From positions 1-64,000 of the forward strand of contig NZ_JALJYG010000009.1 of the NCBI RefSeq assembly GCF_024170505.1: a stretch of DNA of 64,000 nt, read 5' to 3'. The translations under genes and the position numbers were made by a program. The stretch is from Methanocalculus alkaliphilus (lineage in GTDB: Archaea; Halobacteriota; Methanomicrobia; Methanomicrobiales; Methanocorpusculaceae). Each line of letters begins with the position of its first letter. The first letter of the stretch is position 1. Below are positions 1-7,616 of the stretch, piece by piece. Below the pieces are notes generated by a model. The model saw nothing but the letters and a program-made list of their open reading frames with translations, was not told the origin of the DNA and searched no databases.

Positions 1-93
1 CGTGTCAGTTACTTGATACTGCTTTGACACGCATTATTTTATGCTTTACTAATATATTGATCTTTTGGCTCAACTAAAATTGTGCGTAAGTCC
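1..93. mobile_element. possible end of an insertion sequence cutting a binding-protein gene
   Basis: On the minus strand the binding-protein reading frame loses its similarity to its paralogues right after the GPPYQD segment, where the DNA becomes GGACTTACGCA (plus-strand 83-93). From memory, that string resembles terminal repeats of some prokaryotic insertion sequences. Positions 1-31 also hold a 7-bp inverted repeat (CGTGTCA/TGACACG). No transposase lies inside the window because the element would extend beyond base 1. The reading as an IS end is an inference; simple deletion would look the same here. Confidence 0.3.
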
Positions 94-649
94 TATCCTG
101 ATATGGCGGCCCCACCAGGATGACGAGCGGATATCCAAGGGATTCTATCGTATGAATGGTCTTCTGGAGGTTTTCATCGTCTCCCGCCCGGAATGCCCAT
201 GATCCCTGCCTGAGGAATATAACATCCGGATCAAGCGAGGCAAGGGTTTCATAGTTCATCCCGGTGCCCGTTCCCACGAGGACAGGAAGATCGGCGAGAT
301 GCGGTATGAGATACCTGACCGGATTCATACCATTTGTATATTCATATGATTCACCAGTGATTGAATCAAAAGAATAGGTATAATCCTTAATCCATTCGCC
401 GCCAATCCCGACGACCTTCTCATGCTCACCGAACCGGTACATGACACCTTCGACAAATCCGTCGTCGATACAGACAACCCGTTCTATGGTCGAGGGGATC
501 TCCACCGTCCGACCACGCATGTCAGTGATAATCCTGGTATCTGCGGAGTCAGAACCTTCCAAATCTGCTCCCTGTCCCGTGCATCCGGAGATGAACACTC
601 CAGCGATAAGTAGGGAGGCAACAATAAGAAGATATTGTAAACGCTTCAT
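74..649 (-). pseudogene. truncated ABC substrate-binding lipoprotein (fourth paralogue)
   Basis: This 191-residue protein matches the N-terminal half of the three binding proteins at 3719-7514, which run to about 410-416 residues. It has a lipoprotein signal with a cysteine in an ISGC lipobox, the VEIP..IERVV motif that opens these periplasmic-binding domains, a Y-NGMNPV segment and the LDPDVIFLR strand. It then stops about 200 residues early with a short unrelated tail (YAQF), so the second lobe is missing and it should not close on a ligand. It is transcribed away from the uptake cluster and shares its 270-bp upstream region. Truncation by a mobile element or deletion is likely. The ligand is unknown; family members bind ferric siderophores, haem or corrinoids. 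Confidence 0.75.
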
Positions 650-863
650 ACCTTATCTTTTGTTCCGTATTATTTATGCATGCCGAATTAACACATAATA
701 TCAATATTACAAATTTAAATATCATAAATAAGAGATGAAGTGCTTTTATATAACATATAATAAGCATGTATTGTATTTAACTATTATTTAAGAACAGATT
801 ATTAGGATTAATTACGATCTCGTATTCTCTTTTTTGAAAAATTATTGGATCAAATGTTATGAA

Positions 864-894
864 TTTATATCAATGTCATACTAAGCATAGTATG
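864..894 (+). promoter_or_regulatory. TATA box and operator-like palindrome before the uptake cluster
   Basis: An archaeal TATA-like element (TTTATAT, 864-870) is followed by CATACTA-AGCA-TAGTATG (877-894), a perfect 7-bp inverted repeat with a 4-base spacer. Its distance to the TATA box puts the palindrome over the expected transcription start, about 22 bases before the permease start codon. A repressor bound there would block initiation, so this is a good candidate site for metal- or cofactor-dependent control. The rest of the 650-916 gap is A+T-rich and shows no gene; the divergent truncated gene has its own TATA-like string (TTATATAAAA on the minus strand, near 744-753). Confidence 0.5.
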
Positions 895-916
895 CGTCCG
901 GGGGATTTCCTATCTT

Positions 917-1996
917 ATGACAGAATCAAAGAATTTACGACAGTTACTCATCAATCTCGGGTACGATCCTGTTGATGGTTTTAATGAAGGAAGAAAAATC
1001 GGCATTCTGATTCTACTTGCAGGTTTGCTCCTTCTTACGGCATGCATTGCAGTTGTCATGGGTGCATACAGCATCACAACAACCGATGTATACCGGGTAA
1101 TTCTCGTCCATCTCACATTCGGTGATGTCAGCACATTACCAAGGCTTCATAACACTATCGTCTGGGATATTCGTGTACCAAGGATCATTCTCGCGATCTC
1201 GGTCGGTGGTGCACTGGCCATTGCTGGTGCGGTATTCCAGGGCGTCTTTCGAAATCCGCTTGTTGAGCCCTATATCCTCGGGGTCTCATCAGGAGCGGCC
1301 TTTGGAGCGGCACTTGGGATTGTGTTCCCTCATATCTTCTTCTCGATCCAGATCTCTGCCTTCATCTTCGGGGCACTCGCAGTAACACTTGCCTATATGC
1401 TTGCCCGGGTACGGGGTGAGACCCCGATCGTCACCCTGATCCTTGCAGGTGTCATCATAGGTTCAATTTTCGCGGCATTTGTCTCACTTCTCAAATATAT
1501 CTCTGATGATACGGCACTCAGGGAGATCGTCTTCTGGCTGATGGGAGGGTTCTACTATGCAACGTGGAGTGATGTCTGGCTTCTGACACCGTTTGTCATC
1601 ATCTGCTTCATTATCCTCTGGGGGCTGGGCTGGAAACTGAACATTCTCTCGATGGGTGATGAGGAGGCTCGGACACTTGGTGTAAACCCTGAGCGCTACA
1701 AATTCATCGTTGTTGCCCTGGCAACAGCGGTGACCGCATTTGCGGTATCCCTTGTCGGAATCATCGCATGGGTCGGCCTGATGATGCCCCATGCGGCGAG
1801 GATGCTGCTGGGTCCTGATAACCGGTATGTCATACCGGCTGCACTGATGATGGGTGGAACGTACCTGATCATCTGTGATACGCTTGCACGAACACTGACG
1901 ACGGCCGAGATTCCTGTCGGGATTTTAGCTTCCATCCTTGGTGCTCCGTATCTCTGCTACCTGCTCCGCCATAAGGGGAGAGTTATCTTTGGGTGA
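917..1996 (+). CDS. FecCD/BtuC-family ABC transporter permease
   Basis: This 359-residue integral membrane protein has the usual length and pattern of the FecCD/BtuC family, with about ten membrane segments. Recognisable parts are RVPRIILA near residue 90, the GAVFQGVFRNPLVEPYILG region that contacts the ATPase, and the late GIIAWVGLMMPHAARML motif. Family members import ferric siderophores, haem, cobalamin or free metals in a two-permease, two-ATPase complex fed by a binding protein. The ATG is preceded by a purine-rich GGGGGA. The ATPase gene begins six bases after the stop, so the two are co-transcribed. The substrate cannot be read from the permease alone. Confidence 0.93.
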   Translation: MTESKNLRQLLINLGYDPVDGFNEGRKIGILILLAGLLLLTACIAVVMGAYSITTTDVYRVILVHLTFGDVSTLPRLHNTIVWDIRVPRIILAISVGGALAIAGAVFQGVFRNPLVEPYILGVSSGAAFGAALGIVFPHIFFSIQISAFIFGALAVTLAYMLARVRGETPIVTLILAGVIIGSIFAAFVSLLKYISDDTALREIVFWLMGGFYYATWSDVWLLTPFVIICFIILWGLGWKLNILSMGDEEARTLGVNPERYKFIVVALATAVTAFAVSLVGIIAWVGLMMPHAARMLLGPDNRYVIPAALMMGGTYLIICDTLARTLTTAEIPVGILASILGAPYLCYLLRHKGRVIFG

Positions 1997-2002
1997 TGAA
2001 CC

Positions 2003-2860
2003 ATGCTGGATGTAACAAATATCCATTTTAATTACGATGATTTCCCCGTTCTATCGGGTGTCTCGTTTTCAGTCGGAGAAGGAGAGCTCTGTGGTCTCTT
2101 TGGTCCAAACGGATCCGGAAAGACGACACTCTTCAAATGCTGCCTGCGCTTTCTCCAGGCACGAGATGGAACGGTGCGTATGTGCGGCGAGGATACATAT
2201 ACCCGTTCAATCGAGGAGATGGCACGGATGGTTGCCTATGTGCCACAGGAGCACAAGCCACCGTTCCCCTACCTTGTCCGTGAAGTTGTCCTGATGGGCA
2301 GGACACCTCATCTTGGAGGTTTCTTCGGGGTGAGGAGGCGTGACAAGGAGATCGCAATGGATGCCCTTGCAGAGCTTGGTATTACCGATCTTGCCGATCG
2401 TCCGTATAACCAGCTATCCGGAGGTCAGCGACAGATGGTCCTGATGGCCCGTGCACTCGCACAGCAGACACCGGTACTCTTCCTTGACGAGCCGACAAGT
2501 GCTCTTGATTTTCAAAATCAGATGCGTATCTGGAAGATTATGCGGGATATTGCGGAGGATGGGAAGACGATCCTTGCCTGCAGCCATGATCCCAACCATG
2601 TCGCCTGGTTCTGCGACCGGGTGGTTGTCGTAGGGGATGGGAAGATCGTGGCTGATGGAGCTCCAGCAGATGTCATCTCGGAAGATATTCTCTCACAGAT
2701 ATACCGTGACACCTGCTGTGTCCGGTCAGTCAATGGAGTGCAGATGGTGATGCCCCAGAGTGTCGCAGAACGATGCTGCTGCACAGGGCACCTGCATCAC
2801 GGAAATGGGCATGACCATCCCTTCCCACCAGACGGAATGAGAGTCGAAGACCAATCATAG
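2003..2860 (+). CDS. FepC/BtuD-family ABC ATPase with Cys/His-rich tail
   Basis: This is the ATP-hydrolysing subunit of the importer. It has Walker A GPNGSGKTT near residue 35, the LSGGQRQMVLMARAL signature near 140, Walker B VLFLDEPTSALD near 160 and a switch histidine in ACSHDPNH. The family is usually about 250-260 residues; this one has 285, and the surplus is a C-terminal tail containing CCC-GHLHHGNGHDH. Such a tail is not part of the family fold and could bind a transition metal, which would fit a metal-responsive gate. Its start ATG follows GGTGAT seven bases after the permease. No other oddity is seen. Confidence 0.92.
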   Translation: MLDVTNIHFNYDDFPVLSGVSFSVGEGELCGLFGPNGSGKTTLFKCCLRFLQARDGTVRMCGEDTYTRSIEEMARMVAYVPQEHKPPFPYLVREVVLMGRTPHLGGFFGVRRRDKEIAMDALAELGITDLADRPYNQLSGGQRQMVLMARALAQQTPVLFLDEPTSALDFQNQMRIWKIMRDIAEDGKTILACSHDPNHVAWFCDRVVVVGDGKIVADGAPADVISEDILSQIYRDTCCVRSVNGVQMVMPQSVAERCCCTGHLHHGNGHDHPFPPDGMRVEDQS

Positions 2861-2882
2861 AAACTGTGCACAGGAGACTACA

Positions 2883-3728
2883 ATGGAATATAATGAGATT
2901 GACTGGAATCAGATCTGGCAGAAGATGTATCAGGAAAACCTCAAATGCCGTGGAACAAATGATTGTGCCTCGATCTGGGTATCAAAAGAGAAGGCACAAT
3001 CCTTTATGAAGCAGTCCAGGGAGAACCCGGAGCGGATCAGGCACGTGATCGAAGGCCTCCCGATCCATTCGGGCTCCCGTGTGCTTGATATTGGAGCAGG
3101 TCCCGGGACGATGGCGGTGCCGATTGCAAAGGTTGCCGCTCACGTCACCGCTGTTGAGCCATCTCCCGGAATGACCTCGGTCCTTGCGGAGTATGCAGAG
3201 GAAGAAGGGGTCTCGAATATTCAGATAGTCCAAAAACGATGGGAGGATATTGATCTCTCATCTGATCTGGATGGACAGTATGATGTCGTCGTGGCATCGT
3301 ACTCGCTTGGGATGCCGGATATTAAAGAGGCAATTTCCGCGATGTACAGTGCCTCCTCTGGCTGGGTCTGCCTCTACTGGTTTGCCGATACGACAAGCTG
3401 GGAGCAGGCGATGATCGACCTCTGGCCGAAGCTTCATGGGAGGGAGTACCGATCCGGGCCAAAAGCGGATGTCATCTTTAATCTCCTCTACTCGATGGGT
3501 ATCTACCCCAATGTGGAGACTGCGGATATGGATCATGTCAGGAGATTCCCGGATATTGCAGCGGCTGTTGACGAGTTCCGGGATCAGTATGGCATACAGA
3601 CTCCGGAGCAGGAGGCGATCCTGCGGGAGTATCTGAAAGGAGTCCTTGTTCAGAAGGGGGATGAACTGATCCAGTCAGGGATGACGAAGCGGGTGAAGAT
3701 CTGGTGGAAGGTGAATGGATGCGTGTGA
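2883..3728 (+). CDS. class I SAM-dependent methyltransferase within the uptake cluster
   Basis: This 281-residue protein carries SAM-binding motif I VLDIGAGPGTMAVPIA near residue 66, an acidic end of strand 2 (AVEPSPGM) and a motif II-like YDVVVASYSLGM, so the fold is a class I methyltransferase. The acceptor is unknown. It sits between the importer core and the binding proteins, with a strong AGGAGA ribosome-binding site and a 10-bp overlap with the next gene, so it belongs to the operon. It may methylate or demethylate an imported chelator or corrinoid, or be a biosynthetic enzyme for a metal ligand; both are inferences from position. The N-terminal region has KCRGTNDCA with two cysteines. 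Confidence 0.85.
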   Translation: MEYNEIDWNQIWQKMYQENLKCRGTNDCASIWVSKEKAQSFMKQSRENPERIRHVIEGLPIHSGSRVLDIGAGPGTMAVPIAKVAAHVTAVEPSPGMTSVLAEYAEEEGVSNIQIVQKRWEDIDLSSDLDGQYDVVVASYSLGMPDIKEAISAMYSASSGWVCLYWFADTTSWEQAMIDLWPKLHGREYRSGPKADVIFNLLYSMGIYPNVETADMDHVRRFPDIAAAVDEFRDQYGIQTPEQEAILREYLKGVLVQKGDELIQSGMTKRVKIWWKVNGCV

Positions 3729-4954
3729 TTGGACCATATGCAGGATGGAGCTGTCTGCTCCTTGTCATCATCCTCCTGGTCCTCTCAGCAGGCTGCACTG
3801 ACCGGGGAGCGGAGCAGGGGAGTACGACAGTAGCCGGAGAAGATTACCGGACAGTCGTCGATTCCCGTGGCGTTGCGGTGCAGGTCCCGATGACTATCGA
3901 GCGTGTTGTCACGGTTTCAGATGGTCTCATAGAAGGGACGATGACATCACTTGGGGTTCAGGATACTATTGTTGGACTGGGCTCATCCTGCCTGCAGAGA
4001 AACTTTAATTATGAATTTCCAACAGTTCATGGCGAATCGTACTGGTATCGGGATGGTATGAACCCGGTGACATACCTGAACCGCTGGATGATGGATCTTC
4101 CTCTTGCCGCTCAGTCCGGAGCTGGAGCAAATTTTGAAACAATCGCTGCATTAGATCCCGATGTTATTATCCTACGCGTTGGATCATGTCCTATGCGTTC
4201 ACCGGACGATGAAGGAGTAATAATGACCATCCAGACGATAGAATCTCTTGGGTATCCACTCATTGTTATCTATGGTCCGCCTGCATTTGACAACCCGGAT
4301 CTCACAAAAGTATCTGAGGAAATAAAAATTATTGGAGAGGTCTTTGGGAAGGAAGCAGAAGCAGAAGTACTTGCAAACTATCTGGAATCTCAGACACATA
4401 TTGTTTATGATCGGACAAAAAATATTCCCGATGCTGAAAAACCAACTGTTCTTGCCTTTGGAGCGTCTCCAAATGCAAGGAATGCTGGTGGGGCAGGGAA
4501 TGTAAAAGGAACCAATACCTTTGAGTCATACTTTATTGAGGATATCGTACACGCAAAGAATGCATTCCAAAACCCGGGAAGTCCAACAATCTCTGCCGAA
4601 CAGTTACTTGCTCTTGATCCGGATGTGATTGTCCTGGGCACAGCAAACGGGTATCACCCACCGGAAGAGTTGTACTCTGCTCCGTATTATCAGAATGTGG
4701 CAGAGCTTCAGGCAGTGAAAAACCAGCGTGTGTATGCACTTCCCTGGACACCCTGTAATTGTGCAAAACGTCTTGAGTATCCGATTGATATAATGGTATT
4801 TGCAAAAGCGGCATATCCTGATCTATTTGAGGATATCATTCTTTCAGAATGGCTGCTCGACTTCTACAAGAATGTGTATGGCGTGGATCATGATACGGCA
4901 ATTGCGCTTCGTTCAGCCCAGTGGATGGACTGGTGTGTAGAGGATGGAATATAG
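3719..4954 (+). CDS. ABC substrate-binding lipoprotein, paralogue 1
   Basis: This binding protein of the iron/corrinoid type should be anchored outside the membrane through the cysteine of LSAGC. The ATG at 3719 gives a clean signal peptide; a GTG 15 bases upstream would add a charged leader and is less likely. Two alpha/beta lobes are visible, each beginning with an LDPDVI-type strand (near residues 145 and 305), joined by the long helix typical of this class. Cysteines cluster in SSCLQRNF, GSCPMRS and PWTPCNCAKR. The first gene of a tandem of three, its start overlaps the methyltransferase stop. It ends with an NVYGVDHDTAIAL motif shared by all three paralogues, which is unusual for generic siderophore receptors. 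Confidence 0.9.
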   Translation: MRVIGPYAGWSCLLLVIILLVLSAGCTDRGAEQGSTTVAGEDYRTVVDSRGVAVQVPMTIERVVTVSDGLIEGTMTSLGVQDTIVGLGSSCLQRNFNYEFPTVHGESYWYRDGMNPVTYLNRWMMDLPLAAQSGAGANFETIAALDPDVIILRVGSCPMRSPDDEGVIMTIQTIESLGYPLIVIYGPPAFDNPDLTKVSEEIKIIGEVFGKEAEAEVLANYLESQTHIVYDRTKNIPDAEKPTVLAFGASPNARNAGGAGNVKGTNTFESYFIEDIVHAKNAFQNPGSPTISAEQLLALDPDVIVLGTANGYHPPEELYSAPYYQNVAELQAVKNQRVYALPWTPCNCAKRLEYPIDIMVFAKAAYPDLFEDIILSEWLLDFYKNVYGVDHDTAIALRSAQWMDWCVEDGI

Positions 4955-5177
4955 TATGCGGACATGGCATGTTGAGCAAAAGCGAAAAATTGGTGGGATT
5001 TATGAGAAATAAATTATTACTACCAGGATCGATCATTCTGATCGCTCTCCTCCTCTCCACAGGATGTGTCGGATCAACCGATGGCGACCAGTCACAGCAA
5101 TCTTCGGGTGCAGAGTATCGTACTGTTGTCGATTCCCGTGGCGTTGCGGTACAGGTCCCGGTGAATATCGAGCGTGT
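4853..5177 (+). repeat. direct repeat copy A spanning a gene junction
   Basis: About 325 bases covering the end of binding protein 1, the intergenic spacer and the start of binding protein 2 recur at 6130-6454 with only about seven differences by eye. Weaker similarity continues upstream to about 4718. The offset between copies is exactly 1277 bases, about one gene length, as expected from unequal crossing-over or recent gene conversion. Confidence 0.9.
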
Positions 5178-6231
5178 TGTTGGTGTCTCTGATGGTTTCA
5201 TAGAAGGGACAATGACGGTTTTTGGCGTTCAGGATACAATAGTGGGTGTAGGCTCAAAATGTCTTCAGAGGGGGTATGATTATACCTTTCCAACAGTTTC
5301 AGGCGATTCATACGAATATACAGGTGGTATGAACCCGGTTACTAATCTTAACCCATGGATCAAAGACCTCCCTCTTGTTGCAGAATGGGGAGGTGCCATG
5401 AATTATGAGACACTCGTCTCCCTCGAACCAGATATCGTTATTCTCCGAGTAGGAAGCGGAAGCCTGTTGAGTAAGGATGATGAGAGAACACAAAAGACCA
5501 TTGATGTCATCGAGTCCCTTGATGTCCCCTTGATTGTCCTTTATAGTCCAAACTGCTATGATTATTCTGAACTGAGGCGTATTTCCGATGAAATACTAAT
5601 CCTGGGGAAGGTTTTTGGTAAGGATGCAGAAGCCGTTCAGCTTGCACGCTACCTTGAGTCCCAGGTGGATCTCGTGCAGAAAAGGACAGCTGGAATCCCC
5701 GAATCGGAGCGTCCGACAGCACTGATCTTCGGACTTTCCCCCAAGCATCGTTCAGAAGGTGCATCGGGCACAGCTCATGGGCTGAAGACAACTGACTCCT
5801 ATATGCTCGAAGGAATAGTGAATGCAAAGAATGCATTCCAATCTGAAACCGGTATATTTCAGATATTGAGTACGGAACAGGTTCTGGCTCTTGATCCCGA
5901 TATCATCCTCCTCTGCACTGCATGGGGGTATCATCCGCCAAAGGAGTTGTACACAGCTCCATACTACCTGAATCTTCAGGAATTAACAGCTGTGAAAAAC
6001 CAGCGTGTGTATGCACTTCCCTGGACGCCCTGTAATAGCGATAAGCGTCTTGAGTATCCAATCGACGTGATGGTCATGGCAAAAGCGGCATATCCTGAGC
6101 TCTTTGAGGACATTGTTCTTTCAGAATGGCTGCTTGACTTCTACAAGAATGTGTATGGCGTGGATCATGATACAGCAATTGCGCTTCGTTCAGCCCAGTG
6201 GATGGACTGGTGTGTAGAGGATGGAATATAG
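5002..6231 (+). CDS. ABC substrate-binding lipoprotein, paralogue 2
   Basis: This is the second tandem receptor, 409 residues from the ATG at 5002, which follows GGTGGG and begins a proper lipoprotein signal ending LLSTGC. Upstream in-frame ATGs would precede the signal peptide with polar sequence. The architecture matches its neighbours, but several binding-region residues differ: it has SKCLQRGYDY, YEYTGGMNPVTNL and PWTPCNSDKR, so one of the paired cysteines seen in paralogues 1 and 3 is replaced by serine. This suggests a different or relaxed ligand preference. Its 5' end is nearly identical to that of paralogue 3 and its 3' end to that of paralogue 1, showing recent exchange. Confidence 0.9.
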   Translation: MRNKLLLPGSIILIALLLSTGCVGSTDGDQSQQSSGAEYRTVVDSRGVAVQVPVNIERVVGVSDGFIEGTMTVFGVQDTIVGVGSKCLQRGYDYTFPTVSGDSYEYTGGMNPVTNLNPWIKDLPLVAEWGGAMNYETLVSLEPDIVILRVGSGSLLSKDDERTQKTIDVIESLDVPLIVLYSPNCYDYSELRRISDEILILGKVFGKDAEAVQLARYLESQVDLVQKRTAGIPESERPTALIFGLSPKHRSEGASGTAHGLKTTDSYMLEGIVNAKNAFQSETGIFQILSTEQVLALDPDIILLCTAWGYHPPKELYTAPYYLNLQELTAVKNQRVYALPWTPCNSDKRLEYPIDVMVMAKAAYPELFEDIVLSEWLLDFYKNVYGVDHDTAIALRSAQWMDWCVEDGI

Positions 6232-6454
6232 TATGCGGACATGGCATGTTGGACAAAAGCGAAAAATTGGTGCGATTTATGAGAAATAAATTATTACTAT
6301 CAGGATCGATCATTCTGATCGCCCTCCTCCTCTCCACAGGATGTGTCGGATCAACCGATGGCGACCAGTCACAGCAATCTTCGGGTGCAGAGTATCGTAC
6401 TGTTGTCGATTCCCGTGGCGTTGCGGTACAGGTCCCGGTGAATATCGAGCGTGT
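6130..6454 (+). repeat. direct repeat copy B spanning a gene junction
   Basis: This is the second copy of the junction repeat, covering the end of binding protein 2 and the start of binding protein 3. The differences from copy A include single substitutions at the ribosome-binding site (GGTGGG becomes GGTGCG), which may weaken translation of paralogue 3. Confidence 0.9.
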
Positions 6455-7514
6455 CGTTACTGTTTCTGATGGCATGATCGAGGGGACAATGACCTATATC
6501 GATAAGCAGGATCTGATCGTCGGGCTTGGATCATCCTGTCTTCAACGGAACTTCAACTATGAATTTCCGACGATCCATGGGGAGACATACTGGTATCGGG
6601 ATGGTATGAATCCTGTTACATACCTCAACCGCTGGATCATGGATCTCCCGCTCGTTGCCCAGTCGGGATCTGCACTCAACTATGAGTCTCTTGTCTCGCT
6701 TGACCCTGATGTTGTGATCATGCGGATCGGTTCCTGCACAGTCAGGCATATTGGTGACGAATCGGTGATAAAGACGATCAGCACGATAGAGTCCCTTGGT
6801 ATTCCTCTTGTCGTCATCTATGGACCGCCTGCATTTGATGATCCCGATCTCTCAAAGATGTCCGATGAAATAAGAATCATCGGGCAGGTCTTTGGAGAAG
6901 AGATGAAGGCTATGGAGATTGCTGATTACCTTGAGGAACAGGTCAGCTTCATTTATGAAAGGACGAAGGATATTCCAATGGAAGAACGGCCGACCGTCCT
7001 TGTTCTTGGACTGTCGTCACGGGCACGGGATGCCGGGGGCTCCGGGCAGGTCTTTGGGCTTGACACCATCGAGTCCTACTTCATCGAGGAGATCGCTCAT
7101 GCAAGGAACGCTTATGCCGAACCAGGATACTTCAGGACGGTCTCTGCAGAGCAGCTTCTGAGTATCAACCCCGATGTAATTATCCTCTGTACAGCCAACG
7201 GCTACCACCCGCCGGAAGAGCTGTACTCCGCTCCGTATTACCAAAACCTGCAGGAACTTGATGCAGTGAAGAACAGAAATGTCGTCGCATGGCCGTGGAC
7301 ACCCTGCAACTGTGCAAAACGCCTGGAGTATCCGATTGATGTGATGGTTATCGCAAAAGCGGCATATCCGGAGTTATTTGCGGACATCGAACTCTCAGAA
7401 TGGCTTCTTGATTTCTACAAGAATGTCTATGGGGTGGATCATCAAACGGCGATTGGACTTCGCTCTACCCAGTGGATGGACTGGACTGTTGAGGAGTGCC
7501 CTGGCTGCGGGTGA
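6279..7514 (+). CDS. ABC substrate-binding lipoprotein, paralogue 3
   Basis: The third tandem receptor has 411 residues from the ATG at 6279, with the same lipoprotein signal (LLSTGC) as paralogue 2. Its body resembles paralogue 1 more closely: SSCLQRNFNYEF, YWYRDGMNPVTYL and PWTPCNCAKR are shared. It differs at the extreme C-terminus, which ends EECPGCG, adding two cysteines. Three receptors plus a truncated fourth serve a single permease/ATPase pair, so the system probably captures several related ligands. The gene closes the operon; a G-rich/C-rich pair (GGGGAGGG and ACCCCC) lies in the following 100 bases and could form a weak terminator. Confidence 0.9.
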   Translation: MRNKLLLSGSIILIALLLSTGCVGSTDGDQSQQSSGAEYRTVVDSRGVAVQVPVNIERVVTVSDGMIEGTMTYIDKQDLIVGLGSSCLQRNFNYEFPTIHGETYWYRDGMNPVTYLNRWIMDLPLVAQSGSALNYESLVSLDPDVVIMRIGSCTVRHIGDESVIKTISTIESLGIPLVVIYGPPAFDDPDLSKMSDEIRIIGQVFGEEMKAMEIADYLEEQVSFIYERTKDIPMEERPTVLVLGLSSRARDAGGSGQVFGLDTIESYFIEEIAHARNAYAEPGYFRTVSAEQLLSINPDVIILCTANGYHPPEELYSAPYYQNLQELDAVKNRNVVAWPWTPCNCAKRLEYPIDVMVIAKAAYPELFADIELSEWLLDFYKNVYGVDHQTAIGLRSTQWMDWTVEECPGCG

Positions 7515-7616
7515 TACTCAGAAACAGTAATATGACTGAATTGAAGGGGAGGGAAGAGGCGTAATCTTTACCCCCTGGTGCCCTTCCATATTTTCCAAAG
7601 AGAGTTCAGTATCACA

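Noticed and set aside
1-31. The CGTGTCA/TGACACG inverted repeat as a confirmed transposon end.
   Set aside because: Only seven bases match and the sequence beyond the window edge is unknown, so it was not called on its own.
4836-6475. Two similar antisense frames at 4836-5201 and 6074-6475 that looked like a repeated small gene.
   Set aside because: They only mirror the 1277-bp duplication of the receptor genes; the sense strand explains them fully.
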